A stretch of 64,000 bases of DNA from Blastocystis hominis (Eukaryota; Sar; Bigyra; Opalinata; Blastocystidae): the NCBI RefSeq assembly GCF_000151665.1, contig NW_013171816.1, forward strand, positions 1,436,204-1,500,203, written 5' to 3'. Numbering within the stretch: position 1 is the stretch's first letter; the number at the start of each line of letters is the position of its first letter. Shown piece by piece: positions 47,932 to 61,300 of the stretch. A program made the translations under genes and the position numbers. Under the pieces are notes generated by a model. It had not been told where the DNA came from, did not search any database, and saw nothing but the letters and a program-made list of their open reading frames with translations.

Positions 47932-49357
47932 ATGGCACATAGTTTCTCACTTTTGGTTGCGCTATCGCTATTGTTGGGCATTTTTTATTTCTCGCAGCTG
48001 TTTGTCTTTTTCCCGCAGATCGACTCGCAGGTCAAGTTTGCCACGGATAAGAAGATTTACGTTACTGTGGATAAAAATATTGAGACGATCAAGGGAGTTC
48101 CTGAACAGATTCTCAGTTTTAACACCCTAGGCAATTGTCGGTTTCCTTTTTATGTGAATGTAATATGTAGTCAACAGGTTTCAGATCCCTCATACAATTT
48201 TCCGAATGCGTACTGTTTTTTCACCTTTTGTTAGTAGTCAAACGAATGCTGTCTATGGACGATGGGTTGAATTCGTACGAGCGTAGTTTGGTCACGAAGG
48301 AGGGTGTAAGAGATGAATTCTTCAAGGAGTGGGTCGCAGAACAGCGCCGGCTTCAGCTTCAGCCTCCAGAAGAAACGAAATATGTCATCATCTACCCGAT
48401 GAACTCTGGCCTGGGAAACAACCTCGGCATTCTCGCCGAAGGCATTTTGATCTCGATGCTGACTCACCGTCAGCTGTTAAGTGTTCCTTCCGCATTCTCT
48501 TCACCTCTAGTCTACCGCTGGCCGTCCTTCCATCTGTACTTCAGTCTCCCCTACGAGAACTTCACACTTCCCATTTCAGGTTTCTCCGTTTCCCTGTTTG
48601 AACGGCAGACAAACCCCTGCAAGACACGCTGAACACGGGCGTGCACTGCCGCGTGAAGCCCGCGGACTTCCTGAAGACGACGAAGACGCGCATCGTTCTG
48701 CGCTCTCTGTGCAAATTCATCGACTTTGTGGTGAAGGATCCGGAGTTCTTCGAGTGGTTCAACGACCGCGGGTTCGTGCTGAACCCGAAGCTGCGCAGCG
48801 GAAGCGATATCCGCAAGATGCTGCTGAACTTCGTGTATACGAAGGTGGTGCAGGTGCACGAGGACATCACGAAGGCGGTGCAGGACAAGAAGAGAGAGCT
48901 GGAGTGGGACAAATATTACTGGATCGGCGTCCAGATTCGAACGGGGAAGATGGTCGGCGATGAAGGAAGAAATGTGTTCATGTTTAAGGATGATTTGAAA
49001 ATGTTCACCATGCATGCGCTGAATCAGACGGAGAAGGCCAAACTGGCCCAGGAAAAGCCGGTGAAGTGGCTCGTTACCACCGACTCGGAGGATGTCCGAA
49101 AATTGATTCAGCAGGAGTATCCGCAGTATTATGTAAACACGAACTGCCTGTTGGCGCATTCGTTTAGAGATGTGCAGAGGCAAGAGAGAACGGACGGCAT
49201 GATGTGCTCGTTGCTGGAGAATTATCTGCTGTCGGAGGTGAGCGAAGCGGTCGTGACTGCGCAATCCACATACGGACTTTTGGCTGCCTATCGAAATCTC
49301 TACATAAAGAAGATTATGGTCTATCGAGGCGATTGGAAGAAGTATCAAAAGAAGTAA
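47932..49357 (+). CDS. Fucosyltransferase-like (GT37/GT23-type) Golgi enzyme, five exons
   Basis: 434 residues. Introns 48,137-48,170, 48,210-48,237, 48,481-48,510 and 48,580-48,608 keep frame. Signal anchor MAHSFSLLVALSLLLGIFYF; a nucleotide-sugar loop YPMNSGLGNNLGILAEGILI (the GxGN..L motif of fucosyltransferases); IGVQIRTGKM, similar to the (V/I)G(V/I)xIR motif; and KWLVTTDSEDVRKLIQQEYP, then VVTAQSTYGLLAAYR near the C-terminus, where this superfamily has a (D)-L..L..S..STFG pattern. It likely transfers fucose to a glycan in the secretory pathway; acceptor unknown. The second exon is only 39 nt and inferred from frame. Confidence 0.66.
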
Positions 49358-49488
49358 TTTTGAGTGTTTGCTTGTTCTATCTTGAAACGGTAATATGATG
49401 TTTGTGAAAATAACGATTTCCGCGGAAGACAAAGTGTTTGAAGGGCAGAAAAATCAAATCTAATTTGTTTTTGTTTTTTGAAATTGAA

Positions 49489-51652
49489 ATGGATATTGAT
49501 TTGTCTTCGCGTATGGCCTTTTTTATGGTGCGTGTTACTGACTAGTTATTGGCATCGGAGATGAGAATAAGGTATTCGACGGATTTGAAATGGGAGAATA
49601 CGATGTTCCCTTAGTGGACGGGATCCGTAACGGAAAGGGTACGCAGACCCTCAAAAAGAACGGTGAGGAGTATACCTTGGAATGTACATGGGAAAATGGC
49701 AAAAAGAATGGAGAGGGAATTTTGCTGGACCCGAACACCATCATGGCAATGAAACTGAACTTCAAGGATGATTTGGTCAACGGAGAGGGATCTCTCTTTG
49801 AAAACGGCCAGCTCACTTTCCGAGGGAACTGGACGAACGGTGAACGCTGCGGAAAGGGCGAAGAATTCTCCGGAGGCAAGCTGGTGTTCTCGGGCAACTA
49901 CGAGCATGACAAGCGTAACGGATATGGAATCCTTTACGACGATGAGCATGAGCCGATCTTTGAAGGAATCTGGGTTGATGGCGAGAAGGGCTTAGTTTCC
50001 ATCGAAGAAGACGAGAAGGGCGATAGAAAGATGATTGAACGGGACATTGAAGGACACATCCGCTACATCGGCGGTTTTCTTAAGGATACGGTTGTCCGCG
50101 ACGGTCAAGGAGTCACCTATGACGAGTCGGAAAACCCGCTCAAGATCTGCAAATATCGCGAAGGCACGGAGGAGCGCGTGCTGAAAGAGTTCAAGGGAAA
50201 GACGATCGTGATCTACGACGCCCAGGGCAAGAAATGCTACGAAGGCGAGTACAAGCAAGACAGTCGACACACGTATCCGCCGCATGGCCAGGGCCGCCAA
50301 TTCGTAAACGGCTCTCTGGTGTATATGGGAGCCTTCGTGAACGGCCATCGGCAGGGCCAGGGGAAGAGCTTCTATCCGAACCACACCGCGCAGTACATCG
50401 GGGACTGGATGAACGATATGGCGAACGGGCAGGGGCAGTACATGAACGAGGAGGGCGAGCTGGTGGCGGAGGGCGAGTTCGTCGATAACGTCTACACCGG
50501 CGAGGAGATCCGCGTGTACATCGACACCGGCCGCATCGAAAAGATCGGTTCCGGAAGCGGCTGTGCGTGTTTCGGGCAGAAGCGCCGCGCCGCGACGCGG
50601 CAATTGCCCTCATCGCAGGACGGCGACGGTGACGGCGAGGAAACCGACCAGGTGCGAAGTCTGAAGGAGCTGCGCGCGCTGCCCGCGTCGACGATGGCGA
50701 TCCGAATCGCAGGGTTCGAGGAGGACGCGATCGACTTCGTCCGCTTCAACCGGCTGCGCCATCTCACCATCGCAGAAGGCGCTCTGCGGGCCGTGAAGCA
50801 GCTGGCGCTGCGCGAGCTGCGCTCTCTGCGGTCGCTGGAAATCGAGCGGAACGCGTGCTGCAGCGCGGAGAACGCGGCGGCGATCGACAAGAAGGAGTTC
50901 GCCGTCGAAGGCGCGCGGAAGGCGCTCGAGATCGAGGCCTGCGAGCGGCTGGAGAGCGTCGTGCTGCACGCCGGCGCCTGCTGCGACTTCGCGAAGCTGA
51001 CGCTGGCGGAGCTGCCGCAGCTGCGAAGCGTGAGGATCGGAGAGAGCAGCGCGGAGACGGAGAGACCGAGCAACTGCTTCTATTGGTGCAAGGAAGTGCG
51101 GTTCCAAGGTGTGTGGCGAGAGATGGCGGTGAAGGGTAGACCTGGAGGCGCTGACCACGCTGGTGATCGGAAATAGCTGCTTCGAGAAGGTGCAGAGCGT
51201 GTATATTAAAAGTAGAAACGGGGAATTGGTGGAATGCAGATTTGCCGAAGCTGAGCGAGATCGAGCTGGGATTCCGCGCCTGCGCGGGACTGCAGGACAT
51301 CTTCGAGAGGGGATCCAACCTGCTGGAGATGAGGGGTGGGGAAGGAGAAGGGAAGTGACGCGTAGAACTGCCAGCTCTGCAGAAGATCGTGATGCATCCG
51401 AACGCGTTGCTGAATGTGGGAGAAATTAAAGTGGTGGGGATTCCGCAGCTGAATGGCGCGGGAATTGCCATCGCAGAGGGCTGCCGAGGCGGTTTGAAGA
51501 CATTAAAGCGAGGAGAGAATGTCGATGACTCGGTAGTCGACGTGTTGAAAGGCGAGACGGGTGCGAAGGTTTCGAAGTTAAAAAAGAAAGGATCTTCTAT
51601 GTGTTCTGTTTTTTCAAAACTGGCTCTATTGAAACTCCCAAGATTTACATAG
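49489..51652 (+). CDS. MORN + leucine-rich-repeat protein, five exons (paralogue of 35,005)
   Basis: 679 residues. Introns 49,511-49,545, 51,109-51,139, 51,212-51,239 and 51,336-51,365 are all phase 1. About eight MORN repeats (GIRNGKGTQTL, WENGKKNGEGILL, FVNGHRQGQGKSFYPN, WMNDMANGQGQYM), then a Lys/Asp/Glu linker with CACFGQKRRAATRQ, then BspA-type LRRs (LRHLTIAEGALRAVKQLALR, LRSLEIERNACCSAENAA, LESVVLHAGACCDFAKLTLA, LTTLVIGNSCFEKVQSVYIK). One LRR exon is exactly 72 nt. MORN arrays commonly bind phosphoinositides; the composite suggests a membrane-linked scaffold. Function otherwise unknown. A poly(A)-made stop slightly upstream of the encoded TAG is possible. Confidence 0.72.
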
Positions 51653-51696
51653 AATCATTTTCATTTTCTCATTGTATTACGACGTCTTCTGATAAA

Positions 51697-52356
51697 ATGA
51701 GTGTTCAAAAACAAACAGAAGATGTAAATATGGATGTAAGAATCCGGTTATCGCTTTTTTCGTAGTTTTACTTATATGACGATGCTAAACTCAATGAATT
51801 TATTACTAAGAGAGAAACAGGTAGGGACTCCTATTCCCTTCTCTTATTATAGACATTAAGAATAAGTTGAAGACGTATGGCATTATTTTTGAAAGAGAAA
51901 GTGGCAAAGACGGGAAGACGTCTCGTGGAAATGTAGAGAGTGTGATAAGTTTGACATTTTAGAAAGACCGAAGTGGCGAGGTTAGTCCGAGTCTGTCGGT
52001 CGAGTCCCACTCATGGGTCGTCCCTATCGGCAATCTCCGAAATATAATCTCTCAAATGAACACTGTGCGCAATTCAATCAACAGAGTTGATACGAGTACT
52101 GAACTTGTATTCTTTTCGTTCCGTCTTCCATCGATTCTAGGATACTTTCTGCAAAAAAGCATATGTTGTAGTCTATATGAGTTATTTGTTTAAAGAGCAC
52201 CAAAGAGTTTTAAGTACTGGCTTTATATATATATATTGATCATCGCTAGAGGAAGCGAAAAAGAAGGAACTCAAATACTATCGTGAACCTGTTTCCAAAG
52301 CAGTGTCTCTGCCCTTCAGCGTGTACACTTTTCTGGTTCCACCCTTTACTCTTTAG
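51697..52356 (+). CDS. Small six-exon gene, function unknown
   Basis: 165 residues, invisible in simple ORF scans because no exon exceeds 144 nt. Five GT..AG introns (51,736-51,765; 51,821-51,852; 51,933-51,962; 52,107-52,140; 52,214-52,249; 30-36 nt) give one frame: MSVQKQTEDVNMDFYLYDDA at the start, helical VVPIGNLRNIISQMNTVRNS and YLFKEHQRVLKEAKKKELKY near the end, finishing LPFSVYTFLVPPFTL. Charged helices then a short hydrophobic end recall small coiled-coil or SNARE-like adaptors, but no family is recognised. The TAG is 10 bp before the start of the HERC-like gene. The consistent intron lengths are the main evidence that the gene is real. Confidence 0.55.
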
Positions 52357-52366
52357 AACGAACGTC

Positions 52367-55300
52367 ATGGAGTCGCTCGCGGACTTTTGTCTCTCCTTGC
52401 TTCTCATCGCGAACAAGGAAGACAGCCGGCTCTTCGACAGCATCTACAACAAACTCTGCACCACGCTGTGCAACGTGTATCCTCGCTCCCTGATGGACCA
52501 GCCGGCCGTGATCCAGAACACCTATGATCAGATTCAAAGCATGCTCTCCGAGCTGGTTCGCGATCCCACGTCGCTCTGATCGCAACTTTTAACTCGTAGG
52601 TCGAAGCATTTCAGCAGTGCGATGCGGAACCTCCTCGGCATTGCGATCGCTCGCGGCTCGGAGGATTCGATTCTCGCGATGGTGGTGTCGTTTCTGAAGA
52701 TGAGTCCGAAGAGTCGAATCGATCTGAAAGCCACTGCGAGTTCCTTGGATAAGGTAGCTGCTTCTTTTGTGGTTGCATCCTAGTTCTTGGTCTCGACGTA
52801 CAATTCGTTGTATCTGCTCGCTTATGGATCGAATGAGTACGGCGAGCTGTGCGTGCCCCGGGGGAAGTCCGGAGTGACGCCCGTGAAAAAGTTCTTGTAT
52901 CGCTCCCACAAATCCGTGAAGCAAGTCCAAGTGGCCGACCACGTGACATTGGTGCTGTACGACGATGGATCGATCGTCGCGAGCGGGAGCAATCTCAACG
53001 GAGCCATGCAAATGAAGTACAACAGCACGGAGAACGTCGAGGTGGAGCTGTCGATGCTGAGTAACGAAAAAGTCGTGCAGATCGGTTCGTTTTGGGGCTG
53101 GATGTTGATCTCTAGGCGATATCCGATTCAGTTCCGTGATTCTCGTTCTCACGGAAAGCGGCAAGCTGTACGGATGGGGCAGCAACGCGTATTCAATGCT
53201 CTCTCAAAAGACTGGCGACTACAAATCCAAGCCCACGCTCATCATGGTCCCTTCGATGTCTCCGATCAAACAGGTTTCGGCGGGATCCAGCTTCGCGTGT
53301 ATTCTTTTGGAGAACGGGCAGATTTGCTGCTGGGGCAACAACGCGCACTGCCAATGCGGATTCCTCCGCCCGAATTCCAGGGAACGCAATCCCATTCCGA
53401 TCCCGACGATCGTTCCCGGCGTCGAAGACATTGCGGAGATTTCCTGCGGAAAAGACCACACGCTCTGTCTCACGAGGGACGGCAGGCTGATCGTGTTCGG
53501 AAGCAACGAGTACGGCGAGCTCGGTCTGTCGAAAAGCACTCGCTACACGGCACCCGTAGAAGTGCCGATGCCCTGCAGGATCGTGAAGATCGCCGCGGGA
53601 TCGCATCACAGCCTGGTGCTCGATGAGACGGGCGCGCTGTACACGAGCGGATCGTACGGAAGCAAATCGCTCTTCCAGTTCTGCGAGGTCATGATGATGA
53701 GGGAGGGCTGCGAGGCGATCTATGCTGGAGGCGACGTAGCCATGGCGGTGACGAGCGATCGGAAAGTGTACATGTGGGGAAAAAGCATTATGGACGCGTC
53801 CTCGTACAATTCGCAGCCCTGTGAAGTCAAGTTGCCGCCATTCGGCTTGTTGCAGGTCTCGCTGGGTCTGTCGCACTACTGCCTTTATTTGTCGGAGTAC
53901 CAAACGGATGTGATGACCTCGATGTTCAATTTCAGCTCGGCCGAGTTTCAATTGATGAATTACTGGAATCCGGGCAAGGTCATCAAGGAGTTCAATGCGG
54001 ATCTCTCTTCATTGTCGGTGTTTGAGTCCGTTTCGTTGATGCTTTCTTACTTGACTCTCTCGAATCGAATCTTCTTTGAAAACCAGAATGCGGAGACGTA
54101 TCCGGAAACTCCGAATTGTTTTCTGATGCACGTGACACCCAAAAGCATTTCGCAGAACTTGGACCTGATTACCGAGCTGCTCCAAATGTACTTTGAAACG
54201 TATAAGGGGAATTCGGACTCGAAATCCAGTGGACTTTCGACGGATCGGAAGCGAAGCATGAGCGAATCGGTGCAGTCCACTCCGGAGCGATTGACTCGAC
54301 CGCCATCGAAGAGCTTTTCATTTTCTTTGTACTCTGGAAGGTCGCGTTCCAGCTCGCTTTCGCTAAGCGGTTCTGGGAAAGGCCTGCTGGGAACGAGCAT
54401 CAATGAAGATGATTTCGAAATGGACGAAAACGAATTGCTGCAGATGGACATGAATGGCTATCAGACCATTGACCACAAGCATCAAGCGAAGCGATCTCAC
54501 GCCATGAATGCGTCCTATGAGAATAAGGACGTGCTGTACGCGCTTTATTGCAGCATTGAGCTTCTGTACGCTCAGCAACTCTACTATTTCCATTCGAAAT
54601 CCACGGGTCGGCTTTCCGTCTTCGCAGTGGACTCACAGAAACCGACCAGTTTATTCATGTTGCTCTTCAGGATTTTGGAGATCGATAGTAATAGTGTGGA
54701 GTTCTCTTTGATCAAGAAGAGGGTGAATGATGTGATTTGCAATCTAATGACTGACATTAGCACGATTTCGCCGTTCTTCAATCTGATCGGCATGATTTTC
54801 GATGAATACAACATCATCCAGAGCGATCCGAAAATGGATCACTATGCATTGCTTGATACTGTGTTAGCGCTGTTTAAGTATTTAAAGAAGAACAATTTGA
54901 TCGAGAATCTTGTGTCAAGGGATAAATGCGCTTCCTTTGTGGACATGCTGAAGCAAGTGTTCAGTCATTTCTCGGATATCTTCTCCTCGTATATCCGAGT
55001 GCTTTCTTCGGACCAGCACGATCTGGACGTGTCCGGCTTGACGGATATCGTTCATTTCATCCTGCAGCTCATGTCGTCGATCTATAACAACGACTTCAAG
55101 AAATTATACGATGGATACATGACCGCGCTGCAGGCGCTGAAGACGGACGGAGAGAACATCATCAACATTTGCAACTGCATTCTCGAGTTTTCGCAGAAGA
55201 TCTTGGGATGCTTCGTGGAGACAACCATGGTAGAAAACGATATCAGTAAGCAGCTTTCCGACTTCTTCATCTCATCACCGGTGTATCGGAACATCGAGTA

Positions 55301-58300
55301 CATTCTGTACGTGTGCTATTCGATTGTGCTGCATTACTCGAACGTCGAGACCAAGATCAGTGAAAAGGTGTTACCGATCGTCCAGGAAAACATGAAATCG
55401 GTGTGTATCTTGCTGAACCCGCTGAGCCAGATCGTGATTCTTCAGAACCAGTGCATCGATTTGTTCAAAAACAACAAATCCATCCAAGTTCGTAGGTAGT
55501 TTGCTCAATCCATGACAGGCAGGAAGGATTTGTACGTGGATGGCGCGCTGCTGCAACCTGTGCAATCTCTTCGCCACGGCCGTGACTTCGGTGCTCATCA
55601 AGCAGAACTCGTCGCAGAACCGCGTGATGGCGATCGACACGGAGGTGAACAAGACGTTGGAGTCGGTGCTGCTGATCCAAGGCTTGGCGCCCGATCTGAA
55701 CGACACCGTGCGAAGCCAGTGTCTTTCCGTTCTCAAAGGGACCCCGAAAGGCGTCAGCTGGTTCGACAGCATCCCGAAGAAGAAGATGACCGCGATGGAT
55801 CGCCGCTTGCTGAAGAGTAGTGAAGACATGCCCGTCATTCTGCGGTACATCGGCGCTGTGCACATTTGGCACTCGCCTCTCGCGTATATGGCGATCAAAT
55901 CGGGCGACACGAATGGCCCTGCCGTGGCTTCAGCGTGCTCATCTTCGTTCTGGGCGCTGACCTATGTGAATATGATGCGTCAGCAGAATTCTCAGAGCTA
56001 CGAGCAGTTTCGGATGAACATTCAGAAGATGTGTTTGTTCCTGCTCGACGTGCTGCCGATGTGGTATGTGGAGAATGACTCCGAGTTCGACAAGTCGATA
56101 ACGAACACCTATCAGCTCCTGAGAAACCGAAAAGAGATCGTGATTGAGGAGGACGAGGAGGATGAAGAGGACACCGACGAAGAGGGCAAGGACGAGGAGG
56201 ATCTTGTGACCACGGTGGACGATACGATCAAGCAGCTGCTGAAGCGATTCATTTTGTCGGGTGTGAACACGGAAGCGCTGACCGATGCCATGATCTCTCG
56301 AACGAATGACGCGCAGCGACGCGCCGCCTCATTCAAGTATTTCAGTTCGCTGATGTCGCGTGCGTGCAACGAAGATGTGCTGGACAGCCTCACGGAATCG
56401 ATCTCCCAGATTTTGGAGCAGACGGACGCCGATGGCTCGGTTTCGAAGGTGTATTTCAACAGCGGACTGGAAGGATCGAATCCGATGTATATCAACAACA
56501 TTCGAAACGCGTTCTGCAGCATCATCCAGTCCTCCATGCGCCGACTCAACACGATTTATAAGGAAGAAGGAACCGAGAGCGTGATGGAGAAGATGGTGAA
56601 GATCATCTACGCCCTGGCGCTTCCCTACTTGCCTTCGGACGCCACGCTGCTCCAGCAGTCCGGACTGTTGAAATCGCTCTTCCAGTATTGGTCGTTGATG
56701 AGCTGCTTCCACGCTTCTCGCTACACCTTCACGGCCAAATTGATCACTAATCCGATCTACATTACCGGAAAGCTGGAAGGTGCTGCTGCGGGGGATTCCT
56801 TCTCGTCGTCCACGATGCCGATGTGGAACACGCGAAGCCTGTACAAAGCAATCACGCAAGTGGCGTTCGTTCGTAACTCCCTCTATGCTCTGCTCGTGGA
56901 CGGCTCCGTCGTGAAGATTTTGCCCAAGGAGATCAAGAGCGTGACCCCTTCCAATCTCTCGATCCAGTCCATCGCGGGCTGCGCTCTGGGCGGCCACTTG
57001 ATTCTGATCTCCAAGGGGGAAACTGCCTTATCGACCGGGTTGAACGAGAAATACCAGTGCGGCCGCGTCTCCACCTTGGATTATCAGTGCACGGACATCA
57101 AAGAAATGGCGGGCGCGTCCAGCAGCCGCGCGATCAAGCAGGCCGCGTGCGGCGTGAACCACACGATTCTGCTGGGCGTCGGCGAAGTGTTCGGCTGTGG
57201 AGACAACAGCGAGTTCGCCCTGGGCATTTCGGAGAAGATGGCGAAGACCACGGTGGAGCTGAAGGAGCTGCGGAGCAAGAACATCGCATTCATCGCGTGT
57301 GGAGACTACTTCTCGCTGTTTGCCTCCAAGAACCAGCTCTTTGGAACGGGAAGCAATCGGTTCGGGCAGCTGGGCAAGGATCCCAATGAGACGCTTGTGG
57401 TGAAGAAGATCACGGAGATTCCTCTGCCCGAGAAGGTGCGTGAAGAGCTGATCGCGGGAATCGCTGCCGGAAGCGGCCATGTGGTGTTGTGGACGACGAA
57501 GGGGTCGTTGTTCGTGATGGGTCACAACAACTGCGGACAGCTCGGCTTGGGACATCGAAATGACGTGTACTCGCTGACCGAAGTGATGAACATGAACGTC
57601 CGCATCGCGGTGTGTGGAGGAAACTCGACGTTCCTGGAGTACAATCACGCGATTTGGGGAATCGGAGACAACAGCAATCACCAGCTGGGTGTTTCATCTC
57701 CGAAAGAGGCGATCTATCCGATCCTGTCCTTCGCGCCGCTGCAGTACTCAACGCAGTGCATGGCGATCGGCAAGTCGGCTTCCTCGGTGATCTTGGGCAA
57801 GTCCTGGAACGACTTGTTTACGAACAACTTGACGATGAGCTCGTTGAAGATGTCCTACTTTGTGTGGCTGTTCATCAGCATGCTGTTCGGCTACTGCTCC
57901 AAGGACCAGCTGGAATTGTCCGTGTTCTCCCAGGAAGTCTTGTGGACCGTGCTGCGCGAGATCTACTGCGTCTCTCAATGGGTGGGCGATCGCTGCATGC
58001 GAGACGAGTGGGACGCGGTGTCGCCGATCAGCCTGCGCGAAGGTTCTGTGGGCATGATCACGCGCGTTCTGAATACTCTGACCGTGATGCCCACGGACCC
58101 CGAAGCCAACGTGGCGCCCTTCACGTACATCAACCAACTCCTCACGGTTCTGGTCGTGAACGCGCGGCAGAGCGAAGGAGTCGTGAATGTGCTGCGCGAG
58201 CCGAGCTCGCTGAACGTGCTGCTTCCTCTGTTCCTGCAGCTGCTCAAACTGCACGAAATGATCGCTGTGTCGAAGGCGTGCCAGTACTTCTATATCGACA

Positions 58301-61300
58301 ATCGCCCCTACACCACGCCCCTTCTGCTGTGCATCCACAATCTGGTGACGCTGCTGGATCTGCTCTTGGTCCGCGTGTCTCCGCGCGTTGTGTCGGAGTG
58401 TCTCACGCAGAACGTGAGCGCTGCCCTGCTGGAGAGCCTGGCTCCGAGCGTGGAGAACCCACCAAAGAACTCGCTGTTCCCGTACATCCTGCTGCGCCAG
58501 ATGGGCCGCGTGGTGATCATTCCGTACGGACCGAACTACGCGCTCATCCCCGCCCCGTATTTCTCGCGTCTGATCGCGTCGAAGTGCGTCGGTCTGCTGT
58601 GGAGCTTGCTGGAATCGCGCGAGTGGAAGGAGTGCATCACCAACTCCGTGTTCTCGCTCTCCAACTACGTGTTCAACATCACGAAGATCATCCAGTCTCT
58701 CTCGCGCCAGCCTCTGGACCTGTCGGTGCTCGATCATCTCTATTATCTGGTGGGACCCATCGTGTTCTACGCGGGCTCCCAGACGATCGCGTCGGTGGAC
58801 AGTCCGGTCGCCGTGACGATTCTGACCATGCGTCAAGAAGGCCGCGTGATCATGTTCAAGGACCGAATGCGGGACACCAAGTCCGAAAACACCTGTCTCG
58901 TGAAGCTGAACAACAGCAAGGAGTTGGTGTGGGTTCCGAACAACAGCGAGTTGACGCTGATCAAGCCGCAAATCCCGATCGACAACTACGTGATGATCTC
59001 GCGAGTCTTCGACAACTACAGCCACATTCTGAACGTGACCGACACTTCCTACACCGTCAAGAACTCCCCGGTGTTCTGCGTCATCCAGGAAATGGTGACG
59101 TTCTCCATCATGCAGCTGCTCCAGTTCCCCTCGATCTCATCCGGCATCTCGCTGTCTTCCATCCGATCGGTCGTGAACCACGTGCACGCTCAGGTTCCGC
59201 ACCACTACTCCTCGGCGTCCATGGAGAGGCTCCAGGAGCGGCAGTCGGTCGTGGAAGGTCTGTGGAAGAGCCAGATGTGGAACAGCATCCGGAGATCGCT
59301 GACGGCCCGCGAGACTGTGGATTACACCGTCAACTTCTGGCCGCCCAGTCTGCCCCCCAAAATGCATCGCTGCGACGTTTGCAACTTCCCCAATCCGCAG
59401 AAGAGTGCGTCCTGCGCGCTGTGCGGCGCCCCCGTGGGCACAACCCTCGCTGAATTGATGGCGGCGGAGGAGAAGGGCGAGGGAAGGCAGCAAGTGGATG
59501 CGACGCCGTCGAGCACGGAGACGCGCGAGGCGAAGGAGGACGCGATGCTGGGAAATATGGAGTCGAGCTGCAAGTGGATGTTCATCGAGAACATCTGCAG
59601 TCCAGCGTCTGCGACCTGCTCTGTGCAGGGAAAAGAGGTCTGGGATATTATTAACCTGAAGGAGCAGCAGAAGAAGGTGTTGAAGCTGGGTCCCAAGAAC
59701 TATTTGACGCTGCAAAACCCGTTCATGGGATACGGCGAAGGCGTCTATCTCAATGTGTGGACGATCATCATGGACGTGATCATTCCGGACTTCAGCTCGC
59801 GTTCTTACACGTGTCTCTTACAAACGGATCCCGAGAACAAGCATCCAGGCTCGTTCTTTGTCCGCAAGGACGGATCCTGCGGAATCGGCGTGTATTCGAA
59901 GCCCGATGTGATCAAGAACAACTGCATCCATCGAATCATCATCTCGGCCGATCTCCCGCACCACGTGATTCGATGGTACGTGGATGGTGTGAAGCAGGGA
60001 GAGCTCTCTCCCGAAACCCTGAAGGGCGCGAAGATTCTGATCGATGACCGCTGGTCGATCGACGAGCAATTCCTCGTGGGTGCGGATTGTAGTCCCGCCT
60101 GCGTGGGCACGATCATGATCTTCTCGCTGCAGCTGCGTCGCAAACTGGTGAAGGACCGAGAGGCGCTCCAGATCGGCACGATGACGATCGAGGGTCCTCC
60201 CGAGCCGAATAACGAGGATATTATCAACTCGCTGATTCAGGAGCTGAAGGTGCCTCGCAGCTATTGCATAATCGCGCTGAACGCCGTGGGATGGTCGAAC
60301 GAGCGCGAGTGCAAGCAGTGGATCGAGAAGAATAAGGAGAGCGTGAATCAGATTCTGATTTCGGAAGCGAATGGACTGGAGAAGATCGGGTACGATGCCA
60401 TGATGAGCAAGCGGCTGATTCTGTATTACGGAAGTCGCCAGCAAGTGTTGGAGTGTGTGAACCCCGACCCGAAGGCTCTCGAGCAGAACGATCCTGTCAT
60501 CGAGCAATACCTCGAGCTGATGAACGCACAGGCGCAGGGTTCAACGAGCGACTCGATGGCGCATCATCCCGGAAAGTGCATCAACAACGTGTACACGTGT
60601 TGCAAGCGGAGAGGAGAAAACGCGCCCGGCTGCACGAATGGAAACGGGCGCTCTCTGGGTATCATCAAGGTGGGCGATCGTGTGGGCCGCGGTCCGAATT
60701 GGCGCTGGGGCAACCAGAACAGCGGAGGTTTCGGCACAGTGGAGAAGATCTGCGATTGGGATACGTTCAGCCTGAAGGGCGTGAGTGTGAGATGGGACAA
60801 CGGAAACAGAGGACTGTACCGCTGGAATCTGAACGGGTGCTTCGACCTGGCGATCATCAACGAGGCCGTGCAGAGCAACGGATTATCGCTGGTGATGTAT
60901 TACGGCAACGACAGTTCGGAGGACAATCCGTCGTTCGAGATCGTGAACGACATCCAGGCCAAGTTCCAGGACGTGCAGACGAAGAGAGGGGGCCAACTCC
61001 CAGACATTTTGGATTGCACGCTTCCCGAAATCCGCCAAGAGCTCTGCACCACCTCGCGCGCGCTGTGCTCTGCGTTCTCGCGCATCGCGCTGCTGAACCT
61101 GCTCTCGCTGACAAATGACACCTCCGACGACAAGATCAGCACGTATTCGCTGTTCATGGACAGTCGCGACGATCTGTTCCACTCGTTCCTGACCGCGTTC
61201 ATCCACGATCTGCAGGCCTCCGTCACGGACATGGTTCCCCAGCTGGTGCTGAAGAAGGAAGTCTCCAAGCTGCTCGAGAACGAAGTGAAGGAGGCGAGCC

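Noticed and set aside
51965-52030. tRNA-like stretch (GTGGCGAGGTTAG... GGTCGAGTCCC)
   Set aside because: Arms do not pair into a cloverleaf, and the bases are part of the fourth exon of the small six-exon gene.
57612-59453. Long alternative-frame and antisense ORFs within the HERC-like gene (also 57,748-59,025 and 60,883-62,979)
   Set aside because: Arg/His-rich shadows in a GC-biased giant exon whose main frame carries RCC1, MIB-HERC2 and zinc-finger motifs.
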